Shown here in pieces: positions 11,494-23,272 of a stretch of 64,000 bases of DNA. Source of the stretch: Bradysia coprophila (lineage: Eukaryota > Arthropoda > Insecta > Diptera > Sciaridae); assembly GCF_014529535.1 (NCBI RefSeq), contig NW_023503608.1, positions 620,001-684,000 of the forward strand, in the 5' to 3' direction. The notes beneath the pieces are model-generated. The model searched no databases, had not been told where the DNA came from, and saw nothing but the letters and a program-made list of their open reading frames with translations. How positions within the stretch are numbered: position 1 is the stretch's first letter; each line of letters begins with the position of its first letter. The position numbers were made by a program, and so were the translations under genes.

Positions 11494-13325
11494 TTTTCCA
11501 ACTTATTGTAGGAATTATTTATTGGTTGAGACTTTTATGTAGGGACGTCACTTAGTTTCAAAAATTAATTTAAAAACGAGACAGATCGTTTTTTCGGTGC
11601 TGTATCAAATAGGTATAATATTGAACTGAAAGCGATATAAATTGTTATCGTCGTAAGACGTAAAATTCAATGTCTTTAAATGTAAAGAAAGAGAAATGTT
11701 CAATCACGTCCGCATTTTAATCTTCGTTTTATTTATAATAATCGTCTTTTTTCCGGTTGAAATAATAGGGATTGTTTATAAAGAAAATGTAAAACTCGTT
11801 TTCATGCCTTGGTTGATTATAGGCAATTTCACGAGTTGTGGCCCAAACGAAGTGAGACCGTCCACAAGAGATTCGTAAATAACTATTGCTTTGATAGGGC
11901 AAAAGAGAACCAAGAAAAAAAAATTAAAACTGAATGGACGTACCCTTTTTTTAAATATTAGGGGAAACGGCTATCTGGTTGGACATGTAAACAAAGCGTC
12001 GCTCAAAAAACACTCCCAAGGAGCCTCGTCCACTTTAAAAAAAAATCACTCTCATGATATGACTGCAATATTGTTAACCACAACTTATCCTTTGGAACCA
12101 ACTCTCTATCTGCACTGTATGCGTCAGAATATTTTTTTCTGACATTTTGACAGGTGTAGGGAAATTGTACCAAAACCGACCCTCTGGCAACAAAAAAAAA
12201 TCAACAAAATGGTAGGAAATGTGTATAAAGGAATAAGCAACAAACCCCACGAACAAAATTTTTCTCTAAAAATTAAGTTGGCAAAGTTATTTAAATTTTA
12301 ACGTTTTCTTATATAAAATTATGGAAAACTGTGAAAAACTCGTGGTAGAAGGAAAATTAATTTTTTTTTTCACTAAAATAAAGTTCAGTCCTTTACCTTT
12401 CATTTGAGTACCATATCGACATATTTTGATCGGATTTTCTATCCTCCATAATTCATACAAAAAGACTCTGCAAATGACCTTCAAAGGGCGCCCAGGTCGC
12501 GGGGAGCGTAGGAAATTTTTGACTCCCCTTCCAGGATCTCTTATTTTTTGGCCCTTTACAACATTCAATCACGAAAACGCGAATTCTAGAGTTGTAAACG
12601 TTTTGGTCCTCAACTTCCTACTTACCCTTGCCTGTCTACTCTTGATATTATCAAACAAATCTTGATACGGTGGAAACGAAAAATTCATTATGTATACACA
12701 CATTGTACAGCCAGTCTCTGTGTTTCACAGTGTGAAAATATGCAAAAAGAGAAAATTACTAAAAATAAACCAACTACACACTTGTGTATAACTTACTACG
12801 CAGCAGCAGCAGTCGCGTTTTCCGATCAAAGAAACATCGAATTAGTACAGGAAAATCTTAAGTTCTAATAACATCATCGAATGTAGGATCAAAAATCTAA
12901 GTTGAACTCTCAAGGCTGCGAATCCTTAGCAAATTGATTGTTTTTGGCTTTATTTCTACACAAATTTAGACGAATGAAAACGCACTTTAAGTCAGTATCA
13001 AAGATATTTTTCATCAAATTTTGCATAGATGTATCCTGAATCAGTTGTTAAACTTACCGAATTTCCTGCACTACAAATAGCGAATTACAAATTCAGCATA
13101 AGAAATATTAAATGCTCGTCAGTGATCGTAATAGAAAATTGGAAAAACAATCATAGTTGCAACTTGTTGCGAAAATATTTATTTTATTGTGGCCTACGTT
13201 TAAAAGTTTCGGTTTAAGAACAACAGTACCTGTATTGATTTTGTTGCATTATACAAATTGATTAAAAATCACCTAATCTGCTACATAAAAGATTTGATCA
13301 AGTGAACACACACGCCCACATAAAA
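11494..13325. other. Spacer, repeat fragments
   Basis: No gene recognised. Around 11815-11875 a short segment (GGCAATTTCACGAG, then CGAAGTGAGACCG) resembles the dispersed repeats at 36190-36350 and 46310-46470. A GC-richer patch at 12480-12550 stands out from the AT-rich background without any coding sign. Confidence 0.5.
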
Positions 13326-15286
13326 ATGGAATCTAAAGCTATTTTAAGTGCTAACCAAGCTAGAATTCGTCCAGGACAGAAACAAAACATTTGGATTTTT
13401 GGGAGTAGTGGCGAAAATAGAGCCGGCTTGAAACGAAACAACAATCACTTGTCCATGCGAGGGTAAGGACGGTGTTGTCTATATTCAGTGTACTTTGGCA
13501 TTGGTGTTGTTTGTAAGCGTTTCATTTTAACCTTTCACAGACGGTAAGCATATCATCACACCGGTAAAATATTATATCTAATCCAGTCTGTCACATCTTT
13601 GAACATAAGTATTTTTAACAGTTATTTGAGGACTTAGGGTAATATCAGTCAAATACAGAATCTTCTACTTTTAGTAGCGAATGTTAATGGACCGGGAGAA
13701 GTGACAAACCATGCTCAACTCATTTATATACACTCCAACCACTTCATTGGAATTAGAATATTAAATTAAAATGAGAAATAGATTTTTAAATATTTTTACT
13801 ATGAATATGCTTGACGACTGTGAAAGATTAAAGTTTATTTTACTACAAAAACTCATTCCAAAGTTCAGTCAGTCTGTATGGATTTTTAAAATATCACCAA
13901 ACTTACAGACCACCTCACAAAGTTTTCTTCGGAAAAAATCATCGATTACTTCCGTCACATGCTATTCCTCATGAGAAAACTCCCGTGCTGCGAAAGAGAG
14001 TGTTCACATCATTTAGCATCAGCCATGCTATGGAAGATGACGCAAACAGGTAACAAATTTCCACAAGGAAATTGAAAGAAATACGAGTTCAACATGATAT
14101 ACAGTTAGTTGCCATCCGAATTTTTCGCAAATTCATTTCGTATTTTGTGTAGGACAATAATTCCCAGAAAGCTGCCTAAAATAAATGCCGGCGATGATGT
14201 CGAAGATATGAGAAAATTGTTTGAGCAATGGGAAAAGGATGACTGCAAAGAAAACAAAGTGCAAAAGGAGAAGAAACAGTCAGGTAACTTTTGAGAATTA
14301 ATGTTATACAGTAAAAGTCACCCAAATTTGTATTGAAATTTGTTGAACAGCTGGCACACTCGACACTTATTCAAACATACAGCTTATCTGTTTATAAAAT
14401 TTTTTATAAACTAATGGACGTGCGTGTGTGTCAGTATAAACATGTATTTAAGCAGTATGTTTGGATGAATGGATCAGCTCAAATAAATTTCGATTTAAAT
14501 TTGGTTGACCTCAACTGTACATAAAATACTAATCGCTTTTTGAACTTCCTCCACGTTCGGTATTAAATTTTGAAAAAATTTCAAGTCGTCAGTAAATACA
14601 TACTTCATATCTCATGCAGCTGAGAAGGAGCTTTAAAGCTCTTCGACATTTTTTAATCTGCCCATTTTGTTTAGTGTACAAAATTATTACCTAACATTAG
14701 GTCATGCAGCATTATAGTTTGGTCTATCGACCGATTGAGTGAATTTTTAGCTCAAAGCTTTTCTAACATTACAGGTCGAAGGATATGGCACATTGAAGCT
14801 TACATTGAACAAACAGTTTTTGAAAGCTCTTCGGAGACATAGTTGATACATGGGCTTGGCGTGTTACTGAAATAGTTTTATTGATTTTTCGTTACAAAAT
14901 TGATTTGAGTGATAAAATATTTATACTGTTTATGTGAACACAGTCAATTTAAACTAATAAATGTTACCGGAAAGACTAAGCATCGAGCTGTTTTTTTCAT
15001 ATCCGCATATCAAGTCTGTCGCATCCATCAACAACAATGCCAAGAACGAGACCAAGAAGAAGATTGAAGGGTGAGTTAAGTGTTCTAGTGATAAAAATAT
15101 GATAAATTCTTTCATTCAAATACTATTCTTTGCGCATTTACTTTAAACAAATGAAGTATCCGATTCAATGATCTTGCTGTGGTACACTTATTGTTTATAA
15201 AAGGTTAAAAGCCCACAGGTATTTCCCCGAATATTACCCAAATTCGACTCCTTCTCAGGCACGTGTTGAAGAAAGATAAGAAATAA
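13326..15286 (+). CDS. Unrecognised multi-exon gene with D-box and KEN-box degron motifs
   Basis: Three well-phased exons with good splice sites: 13326-13462, 13909-14049 and 14153-14283, giving 136 residues. Two later exons, 14981-15070 and 15219-15286, can be added in phase to a 188-residue product ending at TAA 15284. The protein is basic and polar, with no known fold visible. Residues 33-41 read RAGLKRNNN, fitting the RxxLxxxxN destruction box, and DDCKENK in exon 3 contains a KEN box. Size and the two APC/C degrons recall securin (Pimples), but no securin C-terminal signature is certain. An alternative tail uses another frame of exon 4 (ELFFSYPHIKS) joined to 15281-15497. It needs a weaker donor (GTCAGG) in exon 3 and a weak acceptor. 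Function is not assigned. Confidence 0.5.
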
Positions 15287-15497
15287 AAAAGCCGTTATCG
15301 ACAATGTACAAAATGTCGCAAAAAAATCGGACGATGTACTAAATCGCGTTCATTCGATGCCATCACTGCAGCCATCATTGCACTATCAGTGCGAAAAAAA
15401 ATTATCTACACTTTCTTTGAACGAATGTGTTATCGATTTGAATAATTGGCTATTAAAATGGACACATTTCACGGAATCATTACCAGATCGTTTCTAG
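15281..15497 (+). CDS. Candidate terminal exon of the preceding gene (alternative model)
   Basis: An open stretch ending at TAG 15495-15497 encodes about 70 residues with coding-like composition (for example NECVIDLNNWLLKW). It joins in phase to the other frame of the exon ending at 15070 (KNETKKKIEG). The acceptor AAG at 15280 has a poor pyrimidine tract. It could be the true C-terminus of the gene at 13326, a separate small gene starting near 14961, or chance. Confidence 0.3.
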
Positions 15498-17839
15498 TTA
15501 CTGACTGGAAAGGGTAAGTGAATTTAAAATTAAGATTTTATTTTAAGAGTTTTTGCCATTTTAACCATTGATGATGTGAATATCGCGAGGTATCCGAAAA
15601 ACGTGATGAATGAAAGAAAGAATTCAATTAAGTGTTGAATAATTCAGAAGTCGGTTATAGGAACTTTAATTTAAATCAGCTCAAAAAGGCTGTTAAATTA
15701 TAAACGAATGGTTAAGAAGCCTTAATAAATTGATGAGTGATTGAAGTTTTTAAGATATTTTGCGTGGTAAAAAGTTGCGTTATATTTAGATTGTGACCAT
15801 TGCGACCATTCTTCCACAATTTGGATCTCTAATTTAAAATATAATTGTTCCATTTGTTCCACTTGTCCAAACAGAACTTGAGAAGAAAATTTTTTCTGTG
15901 AACTAATTTCCATTTAGGAAATAAATCAATTCCTGATGAGGTGGCTGAAAAAATTCTTTCTTTTATTAATTTCAAATATTGTTGCTTTCCACTTTCAAAT
16001 GAAAATTAAAAAATTCAATAAAGTCAATATAGGCCCAGAACCAAAGGATTCATCGTCACCATCGGGTCGCGAAGGGAAATTTTCTGTAAGATTGTTAGTT
16101 TTTGCAGGAGGAAAAGCATTTGTTATACTACTTTTGTACAGTGCTAAATGAGGGCCCAAGGAGGGAAGCCCTATGCACATTTTAGATGACACATCTCAAA
16201 GAAGACCCAATTTGTTGTTAAAATGAAAGTATTGACGCACAATGAAGAATGCCATCTAGGGCTCCACAACCAAAATCGCTGAAGAAACGTTTTTCACCCT
16301 ACAAAATATAAGATTATTACACCAATCTTCGTACGTGATGATGAAGCCTGTGAGCTCGATGTTTAGAGGCTCGATAAAGACTCAATTGATATCAGACTAG
16401 TATAATCAGTTCTTTACAGTGGTGGCAATATTGTAATATCGAATCTGTTACTTGATCTAAGTATTTTCCTTAACTGATTCAAATCAAATTTTTCACTTAA
16501 TTTAACGCGCTGATTGCTGTAAAAAACGGCATTAGGTGGAGCTCGTAATTTATTTTTGTCCTCGTCGCTGATAACATATGATATATAGCCAACCCAGATG
16601 ATATCTAACAAAGCGACGGATGATATGCTCAGCTTAAAGCACTTAGAGATTATAGAAGAATGGAAGTCGCGGTATGAAAATGTATTTATAAATTTACTGT
16701 AATTTACGGACGGCTATTCTAAAATTGAGTTTATTTACATTGTTTACAAAAAAGGGATGAGCTAGATACAGATTACAAGCAGCTCTATCGAAACTGAGAT
16801 TATATTGCAAAACGGAGGTTTTAAAAAATGGGTCATTTATACGATTTCGCATCAATTGTTTCATCAAAAGAAGTAGTAGATTGGATAATAATTTTGCCAT
16901 TGTGCACAAAGTGGATTTAACTTTCGCTTCCGAAAAAACAGCGTTGTCAATGTGCTATATTGAGAGGCGTGTAAATTTGGCAGCATTTCCTGTTTGCACG
17001 ATGCTTCCGCATTATGAACCCCAGTGACAATTAAAATTCTCAAAGGTAAAGTTAGGCCCCCATCGTAAAAATTTAATTTTTCGTTGGGATATACGTTACG
17101 TGCAGTATGCGATAGAAATATGCGCTATCACATAAACATTTAGCTCAAGTGCGGATCTATGGAAATGAATCACTTCCAATCTGTGTCTTCATGATACGGT
17201 AAATGTGTAGCTAATCCCGTTCATCTACCATTGAAAAAGTCAATCAAAAGGTTTATCAATTTTTAAAACTATTATTTACTAATAATCTAGATTGACCCAT
17301 TTGTCCAGATTAAATTGTATCTTTTCGTTATTTTTAATCAAAAATGATTTTTTTTTCCAAACTTAACTCTTTCAGTTGCAAGTATTATGTAAATGTACTT
17401 ATAACATCAGGTACGTTATAATGAATGAAAATACAAATTTATCAGAAAGATAATATAGCTGGGCAGGTTCGGTTTGATTAGCTATCAATTCAATGAGAAT
17501 GACCATGTGACGCAAGTTAGAGACGAAAATATTATCGCGCAAATTATCGAGACTCTTTTTATACATATCTGATGAATGGAAGAGTGATAGATCAATACTT
17601 ATACCAAACCCAATATTGTCTTTGCTCTTTCATCCCGCATCACCATCACACTTCTCTATCTCATCGCCTTCCGTATGTTTCTTAAAATATCATGATGGTT
17701 GATGAACTATGTTTTTTTCCACTAATACAAGAATGAGTCATGAGTCTTGTTCCTAGCATTTACTTTGATTATTCGTTCCACTTATAATGGCAAAATGATA
17801 TATTTTCGAACAAAATTTTCTTACCAACAGAATTCCAAA
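15498..17839. other. Spacer with scattered coding-like fragments
   Basis: At 15915-16003 (+) a splice-acceptor-like site is followed by SIPDEVAEKILSFINFK, which resembles the first half of an F-box, then a stop. At 16414-16700 (-) a frame ends FDLNQLRKILRSS...ITILPPL and can be extended upstream by changing frame. These may be decayed gene pieces or exons of an unrecognised gene. None forms a complete model. Confidence 0.25.
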
Positions 17840-19699
17840 ATGGTTAAATTCTTAATAATTGCCGCTGCCATATTGGCAATCAGTTACTCTGTTCCTGTTC
17901 CAAAAATCCGGGTACCATACTTTGAGCTTCTCAAACCGCGCGAACCATTCCCAACCACACCCTTCGACTACAAAGCTCCAACCAACGTAACACTACAAGA
18001 TATTGTGCAACGACTCGACAACTTTGATCCGTCGAACACAGACATTTGGGGCCAACGATTCTTCATGAACGATGAATTCTATCAACCAGGAGGACCATTC
18101 TTCGTGTTTTTGGGTGGTGAATGGGCTATCACTGAATACCGTTTGACTAACAGTTTGATGTACGACATGTCCGATGAATTGAACGCTGCTATTTTCTACT
18201 TGGAACATCGTTACTACGGAGGAAGTCGACCTGTACCGTAAGTAATGTGCAATATATAGGATTACAACAAGAGATACATGATTCCAACTTCACATTCCCT
18301 CAGAAATGTAACGGACGAGAACTTAAGATTCTTGACTCCAGAGCAAGCTCTTGCTGATACAGCCCATTTCATCAATCACATTCGCACACTTTTACCAGGA
18401 GCAGCTAACTCTGAAGTAATCCTTGTTGGTGGCCATTATTCTGCAAGTTTAGCTGTTTGGTTCCGTCAACGGTATCCACATTTATCAACAGGTAAATTAG
18501 CGTCAGACGAATTCATATGTGAATACTGACTACATCGACATTATTTTAGGTGTATGGGCATCGAGTCCACCACTTCCATCCGTTGTCGATTTCGATGGAT
18601 TCAAGGAAGCTACCGGCGCTGCTTACCGCAGCGTAGGAGGAGACGTATGCTACGATGCTCTTGAGCTCGGTTTCGATAGAATGCACGAGCTCTGGGACAA
18701 CGGTGACTTTGAAGAATTAACCGAAGCATTCTTCATTTGCGATCCGCTCGAAGAAGAGGATGCTCCTCATTTCTTCAGTTTGATGGCTGAACTCTACTCA
18801 GTTTTGCCTCAATTTGAATTGTAAGCCATTTCAAAAATGAATTCGTTTACATTGAACTCATCCTTTGTTTCGTATTACAGCGAAGAATTCATTCAAGCCA
18901 CCTGCGATCACATCATTGATGGCCAAAGCTCAATTGAAAGCATTGCCTATCTGCTGAACAATTTTATCGACATTGATGGAGGACAATGTCTCGAAATCGA
19001 TTATGATTACATCATTGACCAGGAACGTCAAGTTGAATGGGACGCACCTGCTGTTGCAGTTGGCTACAGACAATGGACCTACCAATTGTGCTCGCAGGTA
19101 ATACACCGAATCGAACTAATGTTTATTGAATTTCGTTATATCCACAATATTTGGCCCACAGATCGGTTGGTTCCACACGAGTGGATCACCTGACCAGCCA
19201 TTCGGTGACCGATTCCCAGTTGAACTCTATCATGCCGGTTGCCAAGCCGTCTTTGGTGAATCGTAAGTGTAGAACAACCGCATCCATTCTGAAAAGTCTA
19301 ATTTCCGAAAAATCGATTTCCAGATTCACTGAAGAGCGACTTCATCGTAATTCTGAACGATTTAACATTTTGTACGGTGGTTTGGAACCAGAAGTCACCA
19401 ATGCAGTTTTCGTTTACGGTCAACACGATCCATGGTCGGTAATCGGACGACGAACTGATTTAAGTGACGATGCTGTTGCCATTGTCATTCCACGTAAGTC
19501 TGTTTTCTTTCTTCTTTCGATTCTGTGGATTTAATTAGGAACGCGCCTTGGCTCATAAAACACACTCAATGTTATTTAAGGTGCCACAATGAGCAATGAA
19601 TTGGGACCACGTCATCGCGATAATCCTCCAGAGTTGGTAGAAGCTAAGGATCGTGTTGAAGCGCTCATCCATCAATGGCTTGGTCACACTCCAAACTAA
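17840..19699 (+). CDS. Secreted S28-family serine carboxypeptidase homolog, catalytically dead by sequence (copy 1)
   Basis: Member of peptidase family S28 (PRCP/DPP7/PRSS16-like). Exons are 17840-18237, 18304-18491, 18550-18820, 18881-19097, 19162-19262, 19324-19493 and 19581-19699, giving 487 residues, the usual family length. MVKFLIIAAAILAISYSVP is a clear signal peptide and supports this ATG over upstream ones. Family landmarks are present: WGQRFF, GGEW, YLEHRYYG, the VWFRQRYPH block, and GQHDPW with Asp427. The nucleophile motif GGSYxxxL reads GGHYSASL, so His177 stands where the Ser should be. The segment carrying the catalytic His reads RATMSNELG, with Met or Thr in its place. The protein should fold but not hydrolyse peptides. 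Its role is unknown; it is presumably secreted, perhaps a binding or storage protein. Confidence 0.9.
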
Positions 19700-21004
19700 T
19701 TTTATATGTTACATTTAGAGTGGATGTGGAACGGAAAGTAGAAACGTTTGGTTTTTAAATAGAAAATTTTTACGTAACGAAATTTGGAATTTAATTTTAT
19801 TGATGACATCGTATACGGAAATGATTTGTCCGAAGCGGAGAGTCTTCCTAGATTTCAAAATTGATTAACAATTCGGACATCTGTTTTGTAAATCTGGCTA
19901 ATTGGTTCATTATTGTTCACGATTACTTGATAAATTCTAGCTGTTCGATAAGGTTTAACGATATCACACAATTTAATTGTATAAAACAATTGTTTCCTGT
20001 CATATCTTTAAACTACATGTCTATAGAAGTAAAGAAATCACTCCAACATCATCTCAGAAAATTCCACATGTCCAGTCCATCACTATTTTACATGTAAAGG
20101 TGTAATCTAACGCCGTGAACTCCTCCCCCTTTCTTGGAAAAAACAATAGAAACATAATTTCGTCGACTCGTCCAATGTATGTGTGTTATGAATTTATCTA
20201 TTTTTCGTTAAACTAAAGACGCAACTAAAACGCTGTTATCTGGTCAAATGTTCCACTATTATAAATAGTCTCATTTCATCGAAAAGTGATCAGATCATTG
20301 CCAGTAACTATTTGGACAAGGTAAAAAAATAGAAAAGTTTCTTTTGTGAAGTGTTTTAATTGTGAAAAGTAGTGTTGACGAAAAAATTAATATTTCGCGG
20401 TGCTAAAGAAACTATTTTAGGACGAAGTTAAAATATAATAAAGTTTGGCTCCACTTTTCCATTTATTGACGAATAATTGAATTTGAAAAGTTTTTAAAAT
20501 TACTGCAATAGTCTCCTAATATTCCCTTAATTAGACTAAAATGAATATTTTCTCTTGGCCATCAAAAAAGAAATTTCTCGATTTTAAACCTTGTGCTCTC
20601 CTCCATGACATTTTGTTTTCTCGGTTAAGGAGAAACATTATTTCTACGGATTAATAGTAGGTCTTAAATAGTTGCACAGATTTGGAGCAGAGGTACTTGT
20701 GAGTCCTAACTGATTTTGAAGCAAACCTCAGCTCTGTTTCAATGAAATCGCTGTGAAAGTGTCTTCCAATAAACTCGAGAAAAGATAACAACGGTCAGGT
20801 TCTTTCATGAAATGTTTTTTTTAACGAAAAATTATAAAATTAAATAAAATCAATGTGCTACAAAGTCCTTAAAATTGCATATATGAGATCCTCTCGCTTC
20901 TCAGAACTCCACACACTCGAATAAAAAAAATCTATTTTGTAGCTGATTTAGCGATGGAGAACTTTCTCTAAAGCATATGGCCTATTAAATTCTTTCAACT
21001 TTAC
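19700..21004. other. Spacer between the S28 copies, first part
   Basis: AT-rich. No recognisable gene, RNA gene or clear repeat. Confidence 0.55.
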
Positions 21005-21370
21005 TTAAGAGGCATTGATGCTAAGCTCAAATTTAAACCTCTATTTGTGCATTTCGTATTTCGCTGATATCGTTTCATCAGAATCCTTTTTGAAAAATGT
21101 AAAACATCAATAACGACCACCAATGTGTTAGCTTTCCATAAAAATAGATTTCTTTGTGGCAATTTGACCAGTCCAGTCCTGAGAACGGTCAGCAGTTTAC
21201 CTAAATTTGCATAAACTGTTGACTTTTCTCATTCTTTGTCGTAATCACATTTGTGGTAGTTATTTTTGATTTACATTGTTTAAAAAGGATTCCGGTAAAA
21301 AAGTCTCATAGAAATTAAAATGCGAAACGCCCAAATTTGTGCTACAATTTTAAGCATCGATGCCTCTTAA
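21005..21370. mobile_element. Inverted-repeat MITE with TTAA ends
   Basis: A 366-bp element begins TTAAGAGGCATTGATGC and ends GCATCGATGCCTCTTAA. The inner arms also match in reverse complement, for example GAATCCTTTTTGAAAAATGT on the left against the complement of ACATTGTTTAAAAAGGATTC on the right. TTAA at both borders would fit a TTAA-targeting (piggyBac-like) transposase. No coding capacity. Confidence 0.65.
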
Positions 21371-23272
21371 TATTTTCGTTAAGTACGATGAGGAAGCAAT
21401 TAAATATTAATAGCATCAATGATAGAAATGACTCAGAATTGTTGAACTAAAAAAGGATCTGCCATTAAGACGAACAAAAAATATTTCTGAAAAAGACTGT
21501 CGCATTCTCTGGCAGCTTTTATTAGGTTCCTGATGATCATTCTTCAACTTTTATCACAAATTAATGTAACGGTTTGAAAAAGAAATGTTATGTCTGGTTA
21601 GAGAATTCAGTGGGGAAGTCGGTGCATGATCGTTGGAATTTCTACTCACATCAAAGGGGAGCCCCGAAAGCTTTAATAATAAATTGCGCCAATTAAACTT
21701 TCAAGCTCGAAAGGTCAATACATTTTCCTTCCTTTTTATATGTTGAAAATTTGAGATAACAAATCTTTTTCTATCGAAATGAATCATACCCATTTTTCGT
21801 CAAAAGAAAAACATCCTACACCCAGTTCTCAAAGTCACCTTAATTTATCGCGACAATAGACAGTTTTCGCTGTTCTTATGCAAGCTTAAAGAGATATGTC
21901 GTATATTTATCACATAATTGGGAGATAAGTTTCTGAATGATTTGGCTTTGATTTGCTGTTTATCGCTGTAGTTTGCGAAGAATCTTCCATTGAGCATTTA
22001 GGTTTTCGAATTTCGTAATTTGTTTTTTCTTCGTTACAATTGATAACGGAAATTTGGTTTGAGAAAATATTAAATTCGAACCAAGATGCAAATACTATTT
22101 AGGTGTTGAAAATATTGTACGTTGGTTAACCACTTTGCAAATGATAGGATCTGAATAACAGGCAATAAACGTACGATGACCGGAATGACCTAGCATTAGC
22201 AACAAAATTCAAAGATTCAATATAACCATTGATGTATCTCGATCTATGAAATAACTCTAAAAATTGTGCAAAGTCTGCAGTATAGTCAATAAATACGACA
22301 CAAAATGGCAGAACTCTTCAATATTTTTCAAGCGTTTCGAAACAAAAAGCTTCGTTCAAAGATATTTTATCTTAAGTTTTACTGTGTTGACTCTGAACAA
22401 TCAGAAGAGAATTTTAAAAAATTGGCTAGGATTTAGCTTCGGTTTGCTCATTGAAAATAATATTAGGGCTCAATGTTGACTTAGCCTCGTAAACATGATT
22501 ATGTAGATTTCCAGTTCTTGAACGAATCTTTAAAAACCTCTTCTGGATAATATTACTCGCTTTACTATCTTTCATCCATTCTTACATCTGTAGTTATGTA
22601 CCCTTCGTCTTTCCTTTTTACTTTGCAAGATCGCTCACAATTCAATTTAACAAAGTTCAAGTCAGATTGACGTACATTTCGAAACTTTACTCTTGAGGTA
22701 GGAAATACTCAGGCTACAAACAATGGGAAGATGTTATAACAAAAACCTGCACGTTGCAAGATACCGAGAATTCTTATCAAAATTTAAACCTACGCTTCTG
22801 TTGTTTTACCTTAGGTATATATCTAAACGATTAATGGAAGCTCCGAAAATAACTATAATTCGAAGAAGTTTCATCAATCTTTGAAGAATGATTATTTACC
22901 AAAATGAATGAAAATTTTCCCTGATTAGGAAATTACAAATTCGCACTTCAACCTTAACGTCTCGAAAAACACTCAGAAAATAATACTAAAAATTTTATCT
23001 AAAATTTCGGTTTAAATTCGAATTAATCAGTAAGATACTCCTCAAGTGCTTTGCCCGAGCCAGTAGATTAGAGTAAATGAATAAATCGATATCGGAAATA
23101 GAAGTTGCGGCTGTGTATTGTTCACAATATTATCGAATTATAATCGATAACGTTTATTACATCAGACGAAAATCACCAGATTTTTATTTTGTTTTTTTAA
23201 ATACTGTCGGCTGATGACTTCTTCACCACTGATAAACATGAATTTTATACTTTTTCGTACAGAAATTACACA
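21371..23272. other. Spacer upstream of S28 copy 2
   Basis: AT-rich. No recognisable gene or RNA. The presumed promoter of the second S28 copy lies in the last few hundred bases. Confidence 0.55.

Noticed and set aside
15995-16192. 65-codon minus-strand frame with complementary plus-strand frame
   Set aside because: Both strands are open here and neither gives a recognisable product or splice context, so no call was made.
17747-17839. Upstream ATG extending S28 copy 1 by 31 residues
   Set aside because: The ATG at 17840 starts directly at a signal peptide and matches the start of the paralog at 23273.
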